Assembly: GCF_001006005.1 (NCBI RefSeq)
Contig: NZ_CP011254.1
Location: 3,286,001-3,350,000, forward strand
Direction of reading: 5' to 3'
DNA: 64,000 bases
Source of the DNA: Serratia fonticola
Lineage (GTDB): Bacteria > Pseudomonadota > Gammaproteobacteria > Enterobacterales > Enterobacteriaceae
Numbering within the stretch: the stretch's first letter is position 1; each line of letters starts with the position of its first letter. Positions 37,904 through 47,336 of the stretch are shown one piece after another. Below the pieces are notes generated by a model. That model did not search any database. It was not told where the DNA came from and saw only the letters and a list, made by a program, of their open reading frames with translations. The position numbers were made by a program, and so were the translations under genes.

Positions 37904-39136
37904 ATGAATATGCAAACTATAAAAACAGAGCGAATGCCCTATTGGATTAAAACCGTCGTGATTTTCTTTCTCGGCTGGGTCGTTATCTATGCCGGGCGTT
38001 CGGTACTTAGCCCCATCATGCCGCAGATCCAAACCGAGTTCGGGCTGTCAAAAAGCCATCTGGGCTTAATCAGCAGCCTGTTCTTTCTGACCTACACCAT
38101 TTTACAGGTGCCTGCCGGACTATTGGGCGACCGTCTGGGCAGAAAACGCATTCTGGTTAGCGGCTTTATGCTGTTTGCGCTGTTTATCGCTGCCGTCAGC
38201 ATCTCATCCAACTTTCTGATTTTCATCGTACTGTGGATGCTGACCGGAGCTTCGCAAGGCGTCTATTATGGCCCGCAGTATGCGCTTTCTTCCGAGGCCA
38301 TCCCCAAGAAATGGATCACCTTGGGCAGTGCGGTGATCGGTAGTGGGATGTCGTTCGGTATCGCGCTGGGGTATTACCTTTCCAGCTTTATGATCGAACA
38401 CTTTCATACTTCGTGGAAGATGCCGTTCCTGGCGATGGCGGTTCCGGTGTTTATTGTGGCGCTGCTGATGCTGTTTTTCATTCGGGAAAAAGCGCCGCAA
38501 AGTGCCAGCGACACTCCAGTAACGGCGGCAGCAAAGAGCGAATTCAGTTTCCTGGATCTGTTTAAAAACCGTAACCTGCTGATGGCCTACATCACCATCT
38601 TTTGCTCGATCTACGGCTTCTTCGTGATCATTACCTGGCTGCCGTATTACCTGCAAAAAGAACGCGGTATGGATATTGTGCACGCTGCTAGCATCGCCTC
38701 CATCGTACCGTGGATCTCGGTGCTCGGGACGCTGATTTGCAGCTATATCTCCGACAAGCTGGGCCGTAGAAAACCGGTGGTGCTGTTTATGCTGCCTTTC
38801 TCACTGCTGGCGATCTTCGGCATCGTCTATTCCACCAGCGAAGCGGCGTTGATTGGCGTATTGGTGCTGTATGGGTTTATCGGCAAAATCAGCCTCAACC
38901 CGGTACTGATCGCACTGGTGGCAGACAACGCACCGCGAGCCGCGCTCAGTACCGCTTTCGGGCTGTATAACTTCTTTGGTATGGCGGCGTCGATCTTTGC
39001 GCCTTACGTGACCGGCTTTATTGCCGACAGCACGGGGACGCTGAATGCGGGCTTCTATTTTGCCGCGATGATCACGGTGGTGGGCTTTATCGCTATGTTG
39101 TTCGTCAAAGAGGGGAAACCGGCGCAGGAGGCTTGA
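37904..39136 (+). CDS. MFS transporter at the end of the oxamate operon
   Basis: 410 residues with 12 membrane segments. It starts MNMQTIKTERMPYWIKTVVIFFLGWVVIYAGRSV and has the cytoplasmic loop GLLGDRLGRKRILVSG. It follows carbamate kinase by 37 bases in the same direction. A second ATG at 37910 has a better distance from AAGGG. It is absent from the E. coli operon. Since E. coli excretes oxamate during anaerobic allantoin use, an oxamate exporter or oxalurate importer is a reasonable guess. It shares its N-terminal layout with the MFS at 29034. Confidence 0.87.
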   Translation: MNMQTIKTERMPYWIKTVVIFFLGWVVIYAGRSVLSPIMPQIQTEFGLSKSHLGLISSLFFLTYTILQVPAGLLGDRLGRKRILVSGFMLFALFIAAVSISSNFLIFIVLWMLTGASQGVYYGPQYALSSEAIPKKWITLGSAVIGSGMSFGIALGYYLSSFMIEHFHTSWKMPFLAMAVPVFIVALLMLFFIREKAPQSASDTPVTAAAKSEFSFLDLFKNRNLLMAYITIFCSIYGFFVIITWLPYYLQKERGMDIVHAASIASIVPWISVLGTLICSYISDKLGRRKPVVLFMLPFSLLAIFGIVYSTSEAALIGVLVLYGFIGKISLNPVLIALVADNAPRAALSTAFGLYNFFGMAASIFAPYVTGFIADSTGTLNAGFYFAAMITVVGFIAMLFVKEGKPAQEA

Positions 39137-39147
39137 TGTTGGATGCA

Positions 39148-39171
39148 GGGCGCAACCGTGCGGCTGCGCCC
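39148..39171. terminator. Convergent hairpin before cnoX
   Basis: GGGCGCA and TGCGCCC make a 7-bp stem with a 10-base loop in the 43-bp gap between the MFS gene and the convergent cnoX. No T-run. Confidence 0.5.
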
Positions 39172-39179
39172 ACGTTCGA

Positions 39180-40034
39180 TTAATACAGCAGTGAATACAG
39201 CTGGCGGCGATATTTGGCGGCCAGCGCATCGCCAGTCCCCAGTGCGGCCAGGATATCCATCAAGGTCTTGCGGGCGCTACCGTTAGCCGCCGCCAAATCC
39301 TTTTTCAGATGACCCATCAGCAATTCCAGCGCCTCTTCGTTACGGCCAACCTGATGCAGTTGCAAGGCTAACTGCACGGCAAGTTCGACGTTTTCCGGCT
39401 GTTGCTGAACCTGCTGCTGCAACTGCTGAATTTCCGGCGTATCGGCGGCCTGCTTCATCAGCTCAATCTGCGCGACAAGGCCGAGGTAACGGGTATCGCG
39501 ATCCTGCAATGGGATGGTCGCCAGCACCGCTTCGGCATCATCCGTCTTGTTCAGGGCGATCTGGGTTTCCGCCAACGTCAGGCCGATATCGCTGCGCTGA
39601 TTGCTGAGACTCCAGGCGTCTTTCAACAAAGGCAGAGCTTCTGCAGCACGGTCTTCCTGTAACAGTTCGGTGGCTTCTGCCAGCTTGAGGTCTTCGGCTT
39701 TTGGCAGGAAACGCTGCAGGAATTCGCGGATCATCTCTTCCGGCTGCGGCCCTTGGAAACCATCAACCGGTTGACCATCCTTGAACAGATAGACGGTTGG
39801 CAGGGAACGCAGGCCAAACTGGGCGGCGATCGCCTGCTCGGCATCGCAATCCACCTTCGCCAGAACGAACTGACCCGCGTATTCCGCCGCCAGTTTATCC
39901 AGTATCGGGGTGAGCTGCAGACAGTGCTGGCTGCGATCTGACCAGAAGTAGAACAGCACCGGCTGGGACATGGACTGTTCCAGCGTTTGGTGCAGGTTAG
40001 TTTCGTTAATATCAACAACGGCTTGAGCTAGCAT
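39180..40034 (-). CDS. cnoX: CnoX (YbbN), chaperone-redoxin
   Basis: 284 residues, as in E. coli. The thioredoxin-like domain (1-110) has SQHC (35-38) in place of CGPC, the known trait of CnoX, so it lacks disulfide reductase activity and instead forms mixed disulfides with clients under hypochlorite stress. A TPR-rich C-terminus (about 120-284) follows, with [19 protein letters not shown] and [20 protein letters not shown]. It hands substrates to GroEL/ES. Next to ybbO, as in E. coli. Confidence 0.95.
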   Translation of the reverse strand: MLAQAVVDINETNLHQTLEQSMSQPVLFYFWSDRSQHCLQLTPILDKLAAEYAGQFVLAKVDCDAEQAIAAQFGLRSLPTVYLFKDGQPVDGFQGPQPEEMIREFLQRFLPKAEDLKLAEATELLQEDRAAEALPLLKDAWSLSNQRSDIGLTLAETQIALNKTDDAEAVLATIPLQDRDTRYLGLVAQIELMKQAADTPEIQQLQQQVQQQPENVELAVQLALQLHQVGRNEEALELLMGHLKKDLAAANGSARKTLMDILAALGTGDALAAKYRRQLYSLLY

Positions 40035-40119
40035 GGTTTCTCTCTAATCTGATCTTGCGGAGCCAATCTATTCTAAATGGGGGCAAAGCGGCGAGCTTCA
40101 ACCCTTAACCCCCGTTTGC

Positions 40120-40896
40120 TTAACCATTACTGCGCAATAGCCAGTCCAGCGCACGGCCCGGCAGCAGGCGGCGCAGGATGCTCATGGTATGCGCCAGCAG
40201 GGTGACCGGATAGCGCAGCTTGGCTTTGGGGCTTTCCAGCGCATGGCGTAGCTTCGGTAACACCGCTTCGGCAGGCAGCGTCAACCGCTTGGCGATGCTC
40301 GGGTTGTGCACCGGTTTATCGCTTTGCGCCTGATTGACGTTCTGGGTGAAATGGGTCGTCAGCGGGCCTGGCTCGATCAGGCTGACCTGAATGCCGCTGC
40401 CGTGCAACTCCATGCGCAACGCGTCCGACCAGGCTTCCAGCGCAAATTTGCTGGCGGCATAGGCCCCACGCCCGGCGCTGGAGATTAACCCCATCACCGA
40501 ACTGGTCTGAATAATGCGCCCTTCACCGTGCGGCAGCATGGCTGGCAGCAGCAACTGGGTGAGCTGGTGGGTGCCAAACAGGTTGGCGGAGAATTGCCGT
40601 TCCAGCTGTTGGCGTGAAATCGAGCTGAGCGGGCCGTAAACGCCGAAACCGGCATTGTTGAACAGACCGTACAGCCGCCCGTTGGTCAGCTCGATCACCT
40701 GTGCGGCGGCGCGTTCTACGCTGGCGCTATCGTCCAGATCCAGTTCGATGCCTTCCAGCCCGAGCTGGCGCATATTTTCCACGTCTTCCGGCTTACGGCA
40801 GGCGGCCAGCACGCGATAGCCACGGTTACGCAGATCTTGCGCTGCAATCAATCCTATCCCGCTGGAACAGCCGGTTATCAATACCGCTTTTTGCAT
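40120..40896 (-). CDS. ybbO: YbbO, short-chain NADP-dependent aldehyde reductase
   Basis: 258 residues (E. coli 269). SDR signatures are the cofactor loop TGCSSGIG (8-15), NNAGFG and the catalytic YAASKFALEAWSDAL, with a Ser about 13 residues before the Tyr (TSSVMGLIS). E. coli YbbO reduces medium- and long-chain aldehydes. Gap of 85 bases to cnoX and 25 bases from tesA. The order tesA-ybbO-cnoX is conserved. Confidence 0.94.
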   Translation of the reverse strand: MQKAVLITGCSSGIGLIAAQDLRNRGYRVLAACRKPEDVENMRQLGLEGIELDLDDSASVERAAAQVIELTNGRLYGLFNNAGFGVYGPLSSISRQQLERQFSANLFGTHQLTQLLLPAMLPHGEGRIIQTSSVMGLISSAGRGAYAASKFALEAWSDALRMELHGSGIQVSLIEPGPLTTHFTQNVNQAQSDKPVHNPSIAKRLTLPAEAVLPKLRHALESPKAKLRYPVTLLAHTMSILRRLLPGRALDWLLRSNG

Positions 40897-40921
40897 AACT
40901 TTACCTAGTAGCTAACCCTAT

Positions 40922-41563
40922 TCAGTTAGACTCATGTTTAACTAGTGGTTCCAACTGTTGCGCCATCCAGGTGGCGATAAACGGCTGGGCATCCTGATTG
41001 GGGTGCAAACCGTCATCCTGCATCCATTCCGGTTTGATCACCACCTGTTCCATATAAAACGGCAGCAGCGGAATGTCGAACTGCTTGGCCAACGCAGGAT
41101 ACAGCGCACCGAAAGCCTCGGTGTAGCGGCGGCCATAGTTTGGCGGAATATGAATTTGCATCAGCAGCGGTTTGGCCCCCGCCTGCAAAACCAGCGTGAT
41201 AATCTGGTTGAGATCGCGCTCGATATCCGCAGCCGGGAAGCCGCGCAGACCATCGTTGGCACCCAGCTCGATCAGCACCCAGCGGGGTTGATGTTGTTTC
41301 AACAGCTCGGGCAAGCGTGCCAGCCCCTGAGCGGCGGTGTCACCGCTGATACTGGCATTGACCACGGTCGGGTGGCCAGGTTGTTTCTGCCACTCATCGG
41401 CCAGGCGAGTTGCCCAGGCCTGCGCTACCGGCAACCGATAGCCAGCACTTAAACTGTCGCCCAAAATCAATAAGGTATCGGCAGCGACAGCACGTAAACT
41501 GAATAATCCCAACAGCAAAAGGAAGGGAAGATGCCAGCGGAAAACGTTCTTGAAGTTCATCAT
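40922..41563 (-). CDS. tesA: Thioesterase I / lysophospholipase L1, periplasmic
   Basis: SGNH hydrolase (acyl-CoA thioesterase, protease I, arylesterase). The start at 41563 (MMNFKNVFRWHLPFLLLLG) is the E. coli start; a frame reaching 41593 would extend over the ybbA coding region. The signal peptide ends AVAA/DTLLILGDSLSAGY, placing the catalytic Ser in GDSLS. GANDGL supplies Asn, and DGLHPN holds the Asp-His pair. 213 residues (E. coli 208). Divergent from ybbA with overlapping 5' ends. Confidence 0.95.
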   Translation of the reverse strand: MMNFKNVFRWHLPFLLLLGLFSLRAVAADTLLILGDSLSAGYRLPVAQAWATRLADEWQKQPGHPTVVNASISGDTAAQGLARLPELLKQHQPRWVLIELGANDGLRGFPAADIERDLNQIITLVLQAGAKPLLMQIHIPPNYGRRYTEAFGALYPALAKQFDIPLLPFYMEQVVIKPEWMQDDGLHPNQDAQPFIATWMAQQLEPLVKHESN

Positions 41564-42217
41564 CTTAGTAAACACGTTGGTCAGGGTGAGCATCAGCTTA
41601 CCATCCTTACCGGAGTCGAGCTGGTTGTCAAACCCGCACAGACAATTGCGCTGATCGGCGAGTCCGGTTCAGGCAAATCGACCTTGTTGGGCATCCTTGC
41701 CGGGCTGGACGACGGCAGCGAAGGAGAAGTTAGCCTGCTGGGGGAATCGCTGACGGCGCTGGATGAAGAAGGGCGCGCTGCGCTGCGGGCTAAAAACGTC
41801 GGCTTTGTATTCCAGTCTTTCATGCTGGTCCCCACCTTGAACGCGTTGGAAAACGTACAACTCCCCGCGCTGCTGCGTGGTGAAAGCGATCGTCAAAGCC
41901 GGGACCAAGCGGTGCAACTGCTGGAACAGTTGGGGTTAGGCAAGCGTCTTAGCCACCTGCCAGCGCAACTTTCCGGTGGGGAGCAACAGCGTGTGGCGCT
42001 GGCACGGGCGTTCAGTGGCCGCCCACGGGTGCTGTTCGCCGATGAACCCACCGGCAACCTGGATCGCCAGACCGGTGAGCGCATAGCCGATCTGCTGTTC
42101 TCCCTCAACCGCGATTTCGCCACCACACTGATACTGGTCACCCATGACGAGACCCTGGCGGCTCGCTGTCAGCGGCGGCTGCGCTTGCGTGAAGGCAAGC
42201 TGTGGGAGGAAGCATGA
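41531..42217 (+). CDS. ybbA: YbbA, ABC transporter ATP-binding protein
   Basis: 228 residues, the E. coli length. Walker A GESGSGKST, signature LSGGEQQRVALARA, Walker B VLFADEPTGNLD and the H-loop VTHD are all present. It belongs to the LolD/MacB-type group and pairs with the permease YbbP, whose start overlaps its stop (ATGA, 42214-42217). The first 33 bases overlap the divergent tesA coding sequence. GGAAGGGAAG precedes the ATG. The exported substrate is unknown; release of a lipid or TesA-linked product has been suggested. Confidence 0.96.
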   Translation: MPAENVLEVHHLSKHVGQGEHQLTILTGVELVVKPAQTIALIGESGSGKSTLLGILAGLDDGSEGEVSLLGESLTALDEEGRAALRAKNVGFVFQSFMLVPTLNALENVQLPALLRGESDRQSRDQAVQLLEQLGLGKRLSHLPAQLSGGEQQRVALARAFSGRPRVLFADEPTGNLDRQTGERIADLLFSLNRDFATTLILVTHDETLAARCQRRLRLREGKLWEEA

Positions 42218-44646
42218 TTTGGCGTTGGTTCTGGCGTGAATGGCGTTCGCCTTCGCTGCTGATCGTCTGGCTGGCGCTGACGTTATCGGTCGCCTGCGTG
42301 TTGGCACTGGGCAGCATCAGCGATCGCATGGACAAAGGCTTGAGCCAGCAAAGCCGCGACTTTATCGCCGGGGATCGGGTATTGCGTACCGCGCGCCCGG
42401 TGCCGGAAGGCTGGCTGCTAGATGCCCAGCAACAGGGGCTGAAAGTCAGCCGCCAGCTCTCTTTTACCACCATGACCTACGCGGGGGATCGTCCGCTACT
42501 GGCCAACGTCAAGGCTACCGATGCGGCCTATCCGCTGTATGGGCAGTTGGAAACCCTGCCAGCCAATCTCAAACCTGTGCCGGGCAGCGTGTTGGTGGCT
42601 CCGCGCCTGTTGGCATTATTGGATATCAAGGTCGGCGACAATCTGGAGGTGGGGGATACCACGTTACGCATCGCCGGTGAAATCGTGCAGGAGCCGGATT
42701 CTGGCTTCAATCCGTTCCAGACTGCGCCTGGCATTATCATCAACCTGGCGGATGTGGGTAAAACCGGAGCGGTACAGCCGGGCAGCCGCCTGACCTACCG
42801 TTATATGTTTGCCGGTGCGCCAACCGATATTCAACGCTATGAAGAACGCCTCAAACCGCAGCTCAAACCCGATCAGCGCTGGTATGGGTTGGAGGAGTCC
42901 GGCAGCGCGCTAGGCAAATCGCTACAGCGTTCCCAACAGTTCCTGCTGCTTTCGGCGCTGCTTACCTTGCTGCTGTCGATCGCCGCTGTGGCGGTGGCGA
43001 TGAGCCACTATTGCCGCAGCCGCTATGACCTGATTGCGGTGCTGAAAACCCTGGGCGCTGGCAGAAAGGCCCTCAGCAAGCTGATTATTGGCCAGTGGCT
43101 GGCGGTGTTACTGCTGGCGGGAACCTGCGGCAGCGTGATTGGTCTTGGGTTTGAAGCGGTGCTGATCCGCTTGCTGGCACCAGTGTTGCCGGGGGAACTC
43201 CCCGCAGCTGGGGGCTGGCCGTGGCTCTGGGCGATGGGGGCTCTGGTCATGATTTCGCTGCTGGTCGGGCTGCGTCCGTATCGGCAATTGCTGGCGACTC
43301 AGCCGCTGCGCGTACTGCGCCGGGATGTGGTAGCCAACGTCTGGCCGCTGCGTTACTTCCTGCCAGCCACTGCGGTGATTGTGGTCGGGCTGCTGACGGT
43401 ATTAATGGGGGCAAGTACGCTACTGTGGGCCATTCTGGCCGGTATGGTGGTGCTGGCCTTGCTGCTGGGGGGAATAGGCTGGGGCAGCCTGTTACTGCTG
43501 CGGCGCATCACGCTGAAAAATCTGGCGCTGCGGTTGGCGGTGAATCGCCTGTTGCATCAGCCTTGGGTGACGATCAGCCAGTTAGCCGCGTTCTCACTGT
43601 CGTTTATGTTGCTGGCTCTGCTGCTGGTATTGCGTGGCGATCTGCTCGATCGTTGGCAACAGCAGTTACCGCCGGACAGCCCGAACTATTTCCTGCTGAA
43701 TATGACCACGGCACAGGTTCCCCAGGTGAAAGCCTTCTTGCAACAGCATCAACTGCATGAGGAAACCTTCTATCCCATCGTACGTGTGCGCCTGTCTGAA
43801 ATTAACCAGCAGGTGGCAACGGAGCGGGTGCATGAAGACGATCCCGGTGGCGAGGCGGTGAACCGTGAACTGAATCTGACCTGGCAAAGCGATCTGCCGG
43901 ATCATAACCCACTGACGGCAGGCACCTGGCCACCGAAAACCGGCGAGGTCTCGATGGATGAAGGGATCGCCGGCAGGCTCAAGATCCAACTGGGCGATAC
44001 TTTGACGTTCAGCGGCGATACTCAATCGTTTAGCGCCAAAGTTACCAGCCTGCGGCAGGTAGATTGGGAAAGCCTCAAGCCGAACTTCTACTTTATCTTC
44101 CCGCCGGGAGCATTGGACGGCCAGCCACAAACCTGGCTGACCAGCTTCCGCTATGACGGCGACGGCAAGGTGCTGACGCAGCTCAACCGCCAGTTCCCAA
44201 CCCTGAGCCTGCTGGATATCGGTTCGATCCTCAAGCAGGTCGGCGGCGTGTTGCAGCAGGTGAGCAGGGCGCTGGAGGTGATGGTGGTGCTGGTGGTGAT
44301 CTGCGGCGGTCTGCTGTTGTTGGCACAGGTACAGGTAGGGATGCGGCAGCGTAGGCAGGAACTGGTGGTCTACCGCACGCTAGGCGCTGGCAAACGCCTG
44401 CTGCGCGGTACGCTGTGGTGCGAGTTTGCGTTGCTTGGGCTGGTGGCCGGGATCGCGGCGGCGGTGGGGGCGGAAGCGGCGCTGTGGCTGTTGCAAACCA
44501 AGGTGTTCGACTTCCCGTGGGCACCTACGCCAGTGCTGTGGTGGGCGTTACCGCTGCTGAGTGCCTTGCTGCTCTCGCTGTGTGGCGGCTGGCTTGGTGT
44601 ACGCCTGCTGCGCGGCCGGGCGTTGTTCCGCAGCTACGAAGGTTGA
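42214..44646 (+). CDS. ybbP: YbbP, FtsX-like ABC permease
   Basis: 810 residues from the ATG overlapping the ybbA stop (MIWRWFWREWRSPSLLIVW); E. coli has 804. Membrane helix at 10-30, then a periplasmic domain to about 240. Two FtsX-type four-helix blocks follow (FLLLSALLTLLLSIAAVAVAMSHYCRSRYDLIAVLKTLGAG and its C-terminal twin RALEVMVVLVVICGGLLLLAQVQVGMRQRRQELVVYRTLGAG). Coupled to ybbA. A MITE-like repeat starts right at its stop codon. Confidence 0.95.
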   Translation: MIWRWFWREWRSPSLLIVWLALTLSVACVLALGSISDRMDKGLSQQSRDFIAGDRVLRTARPVPEGWLLDAQQQGLKVSRQLSFTTMTYAGDRPLLANVKATDAAYPLYGQLETLPANLKPVPGSVLVAPRLLALLDIKVGDNLEVGDTTLRIAGEIVQEPDSGFNPFQTAPGIIINLADVGKTGAVQPGSRLTYRYMFAGAPTDIQRYEERLKPQLKPDQRWYGLEESGSALGKSLQRSQQFLLLSALLTLLLSIAAVAVAMSHYCRSRYDLIAVLKTLGAGRKALSKLIIGQWLAVLLLAGTCGSVIGLGFEAVLIRLLAPVLPGELPAAGGWPWLWAMGALVMISLLVGLRPYRQLLATQPLRVLRRDVVANVWPLRYFLPATAVIVVGLLTVLMGASTLLWAILAGMVVLALLLGGIGWGSLLLLRRITLKNLALRLAVNRLLHQPWVTISQLAAFSLSFMLLALLLVLRGDLLDRWQQQLPPDSPNYFLLNMTTAQVPQVKAFLQQHQLHEETFYPIVRVRLSEINQQVATERVHEDDPGGEAVNRELNLTWQSDLPDHNPLTAGTWPPKTGEVSMDEGIAGRLKIQLGDTLTFSGDTQSFSAKVTSLRQVDWESLKPNFYFIFPPGALDGQPQTWLTSFRYDGDGKVLTQLNRQFPTLSLLDIGSILKQVGGVLQQVSRALEVMVVLVVICGGLLLLAQVQVGMRQRRQELVVYRTLGAGKRLLRGTLWCEFALLGLVAGIAAAVGAEAALWLLQTKVFDFPWAPTPVLWWALPLLSALLLSLCGGWLGVRLLRGRALFRSYEG

Positions 44647-44848
44647 CCCCTCACCCCAACCCTCTCCCACAGGGAGAGGGAGCTGATAGCCCCTGCACTT
44701 TTGGAAGTAAAGAGCTGATCAAGCAACTCGATCGTCACTTTAACCAGGATGAGCAGGGTCAATCAGCCAGTGCTGATGAAGAATAACTATCCTTTCGGCC
44801 TAACTCGATCGGTCCCCTCTCCCTGTGGGAGAGGGTTAGGGTGAGGGG
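44647..44848. repeat. MITE-like repeat between ybbP and purK
   Basis: A 202-bp segment bounded by inverted repeats CCCCTCACCCCAACCCTCTC and GAGAGGGTTAGGGTGAGGGG. Next to the right end it carries AACTCGATCGGTCCCCTC, the inverse of the GAGGGGACCGATCGAGT module of the element at 26417. It starts at the base after the ybbP stop codon. No gene inside; the long inverted ends could act as a terminator for the convergent ybbP and purK. Confidence 0.8.
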
Positions 44849-44871
44849 TATACTCCGAGATTAAAGGCCTA

Positions 44872-45951
44872 TCACCCTACAAGATCACCCAGCTTTTGCT
44901 GAGCCCAGGCCAAACCACTTTGGTACTCGGCAGGTAGCAGCGGCGCTAACGCCTGCAACGCCTGTTGCAAAGAGGCTGCATCAGGATCGTTGAGATTCAG
45001 GTGACCCACCTTACGTCCCTCACGCACCTCTTTCTCATACCAGTGCAAATGCACCAGCGGCAGGGCCAGCCATTGCTGATTAACTGCCGTGCCAATCAGG
45101 TTGACCATCACCGAAGGCGTATTCACCACCGGCTTAGGCAACGGCAGCCCCAGGATAGCCCGCAAATGCAGCTCAAACTGGCTGATGGAAGCGCCGTTCT
45201 GCGTCCAGTGGCCACTGTTGTGGACACGCGGAGCCAGCTCGTTGATCAATAGGCTGTCGCCGACGATAAAGCACTCCATCGCCATCACGCCCACGTAGTT
45301 CAACTCATCGAGGATCGCAGCCAACATCTGCTCGGCCTGCTGTTGCAACGCCGGGTTGGGCTGTGGCAGGGCCACGCTGGTACGCAGAATGCCTTCTTCG
45401 TGCAGGTTGTGGGTCAACGGATAGAATACCGACTGGCCATCGTGACCACGGGCACCCACCAACGACACTTCGCCAGAGAAATTAATCCCCTGCTCGACGA
45501 TACATTCGCCATAGTTATCCGCCGGTAACTCCGCTTCTTGACCAGGGCGCAAACGCCACTGCCCACGGCCGTCATAACCACCCACGCGGCGTTTAACGAT
45601 TGCCAACTCACCCAAGGTGGCAAACACCTGCGGCCATTCGCTAGCGTTTGCCAGCAATTGCCAAGGGGCGGTAGCAAGATGAAGCTGATCGAGCAGTTGT
45701 TTCTGTGTCAGGCGATCGGCCAAACGCGGGAAGATATCGCGGTTGACGAAGTTATTGTGAGTTGCCAACTCACGGGTCAGGGCAGTTTCTGGCCAGCGTT
45801 CGATCTCTGCGGTGATCACCGCATTTTGATAGGGAACCGCTTCCGGCTCGGCATCCAGACCGACAGGATAAACCGCAATCCCCAACGGCTCACCGGCCTG
45901 ACGCAGCATACGTCCTAACTGGCCGTTACCCAGTACGCAAACTGGCTTCAT
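44872..45951 (-). CDS. purK: N5-carboxyaminoimidazole ribonucleotide synthase
   Basis: ATP-grasp enzyme that carboxylates AIR with bicarbonate at the expense of ATP in de novo purine synthesis. 359 residues (E. coli 355). Signatures are [13 protein letters not shown] at the N-terminus, [14 protein letters not shown] (ATP loop), [15 protein letters not shown], and [14 protein letters not shown] with metal-binding residues. Its start overlaps the purE stop as ATGA, so the two are coupled. Confidence 0.97.
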   Translation of the reverse strand: MKPVCVLGNGQLGRMLRQAGEPLGIAVYPVGLDAEPEAVPYQNAVITAEIERWPETALTRELATHNNFVNRDIFPRLADRLTQKQLLDQLHLATAPWQLLANASEWPQVFATLGELAIVKRRVGGYDGRGQWRLRPGQEAELPADNYGECIVEQGINFSGEVSLVGARGHDGQSVFYPLTHNLHEEGILRTSVALPQPNPALQQQAEQMLAAILDELNYVGVMAMECFIVGDSLLINELAPRVHNSGHWTQNGASISQFELHLRAILGLPLPKPVVNTPSVMVNLIGTAVNQQWLALPLVHLHWYEKEVREGRKVGHLNLNDPDAASLQQALQALAPLLPAEYQSGLAWAQQKLGDLVG

Positions 45952-46472
45952 GCGTCCTCCCGTGGGTCCGGGTGGTTAAGCACCTCGTCGGTCTGGGCCT
46001 GACGCCATTGCGCCAATCGCTGTGCCAGCCCGGCATCGTGCAACGCCAGAATTTGTGCTGCCAGCAACCCGGCGTTGGCCGCCCCGGCTTTACCGATGGC
46101 GAGAGTACCAACTGGAATGCCGCGTGGCATCTGCACGATGGAATACAGACTATCGACACCGCTCAATGCAGCGCTTTGTACCGGCACACCCAGCACCGGA
46201 ACCAGCGTTTTAGCCGCCAACATGCCTGGCAGATGCGCAGCACCCCCGGCACCGGCGATGATCACGTCAAAACCCATGGCCTTGGCATGTTCGGCAAAGC
46301 TGAACAGTTTATCCGGCGTACGGTGGGCGGAGACAACTTCGACATGGAACGGGACATCCAGCGTGGTCAGAACTTCGGCCGCGGACTGCATAGTGGCCCA
46401 GTCACTTTTTGAACCCATTACGATTGCGATTTTAACCCCAGCGTTGGCGGCTGAAGTAGCGGTGGCTCCCAT
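45948..46472 (-). CDS. purE: N5-CAIR mutase
   Basis: Moves the carboxylate of N5-CAIR to C4. 174 residues from the ATG at 46472 ([25 protein letters not shown]); the frame continues upstream to 46541 but those residues do not belong to the family (E. coli 169). Key parts are [19 protein letters not shown] with the catalytic His, [12 protein letters not shown] and [15 protein letters not shown] lies 11 bases before the start. A PurR box lies upstream. Confidence 0.96.
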   Translation of the reverse strand: MGATATSAANAGVKIAIVMGSKSDWATMQSAAEVLTTLDVPFHVEVVSAHRTPDKLFSFAEHAKAMGFDVIIAGAGGAAHLPGMLAAKTLVPVLGVPVQSAALSGVDSLYSIVQMPRGIPVGTLAIGKAGAANAGLLAAQILALHDAGLAQRLAQWRQAQTDEVLNHPDPREDA

Positions 46473-46553
46473 GAGTGCATGGCTCCTGTGATGTGGACAA
46501 ACGTCGGCTGGCAGGCCGTATGAGGGCGTAGAGCATATCATGGGTACAGGGCG

Positions 46554-46569
46554 AGGAAAACGGTTGCGT
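46554..46569. promoter_or_regulatory. PurR operator of purEK
   Basis: On the purE strand the 16 bases read ACGCAACCGTTTTCCT, which matches the PurR consensus ACGCAAACGTTTNCGT well and the E. coli purE operator nearly base for base. It lies 82 bases before the purE start. Confidence 0.88.
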
Positions 46570-46603
46570 CGACGGTTTTTGCCATCAAAAGCAGGAAAAC
46601 GAC

Positions 46604-47326
46604 CTAGAAGGGGAACTCGATCAGTTCGACGGCATCTGCCGTGACTTTAATCATTGAGCCTTGTGTATGCCAGGCTCCTAACACCGCGCGATGGGCTTCA
46701 CCGTTTGGTAATGCCAGCGGATGGATTGCCGGGCGATGGGTGTGGCCGTGGATCATCCAGTGGACGTTGTGACGCAACATGGCCTGCTCAACGGCCTGCG
46801 GGTTGACGTCCATAATCGCGGTGGATTTGTATTGGTTGCTTTGTTGGCTGCGCGCACGCATTTTAGCGGCGATCTTCAACCGCCAGCGCAGGGGGAGCGC
46901 CAGAAAAGCACGTTGGATCCAGGTGTTATGAACTTTCTTGCGGAATTCCTGATAGGCCTGATCGTCGGTACACAGGGTATCACCGTGCAGGATCAGGATC
47001 TTACGGCCATACAGCTCGACGACCTGCTCTTCAGGTAGCAGGATCATACCGCTCTGCTTGGCAAAGCGCTTACCCAACAGGAAATCGCGGTTGCCGTGGA
47101 TGAAGTAGCAGGGCACTCCGGCCTGGTGCAACGCCTTTAATGCGGCGGCAATTTCGTGATGCAACGGCTCGGGGTCGTCATCACCAATCCAGGCTTCAAA
47201 CAGATCGCCCAGGATATATAACGCATCGGCGTGAACGGCTTCACGCTGCAAAAAACGCAGAAAACCGGCAGTAATTGCCGGTTCCTGTGCGCATAGATGC
47301 AGGTCTGCGATGAACAGCGTGCTCAT
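46604..47326 (-). CDS. lpxH: UDP-2,3-diacylglucosamine hydrolase
   Basis: Mn-dependent metallophosphoesterase of lipid A synthesis, making lipid X and UMP at the inner membrane face. 240 residues, the E. coli length. Metal-binding motifs are FIADLHL (Asp, His), LGDLFEAW (Asp), HGNRDFL (Asn, Asp), LHGDTLC and [10 protein letters not shown] (His pair). Located 10 bases after ppiB in the same direction, so probably co-transcribed. Confidence 0.97.
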   Translation of the reverse strand: MSTLFIADLHLCAQEPAITAGFLRFLQREAVHADALYILGDLFEAWIGDDDPEPLHHEIAAALKALHQAGVPCYFIHGNRDFLLGKRFAKQSGMILLPEEQVVELYGRKILILHGDTLCTDDQAYQEFRKKVHNTWIQRAFLALPLRWRLKIAAKMRARSQQSNQYKSTAIMDVNPQAVEQAMLRHNVHWMIHGHTHRPAIHPLALPNGEAHRAVLGAWHTQGSMIKVTADAVELIEFPF

Positions 47327-47336
47327 GCAGCCGCGA

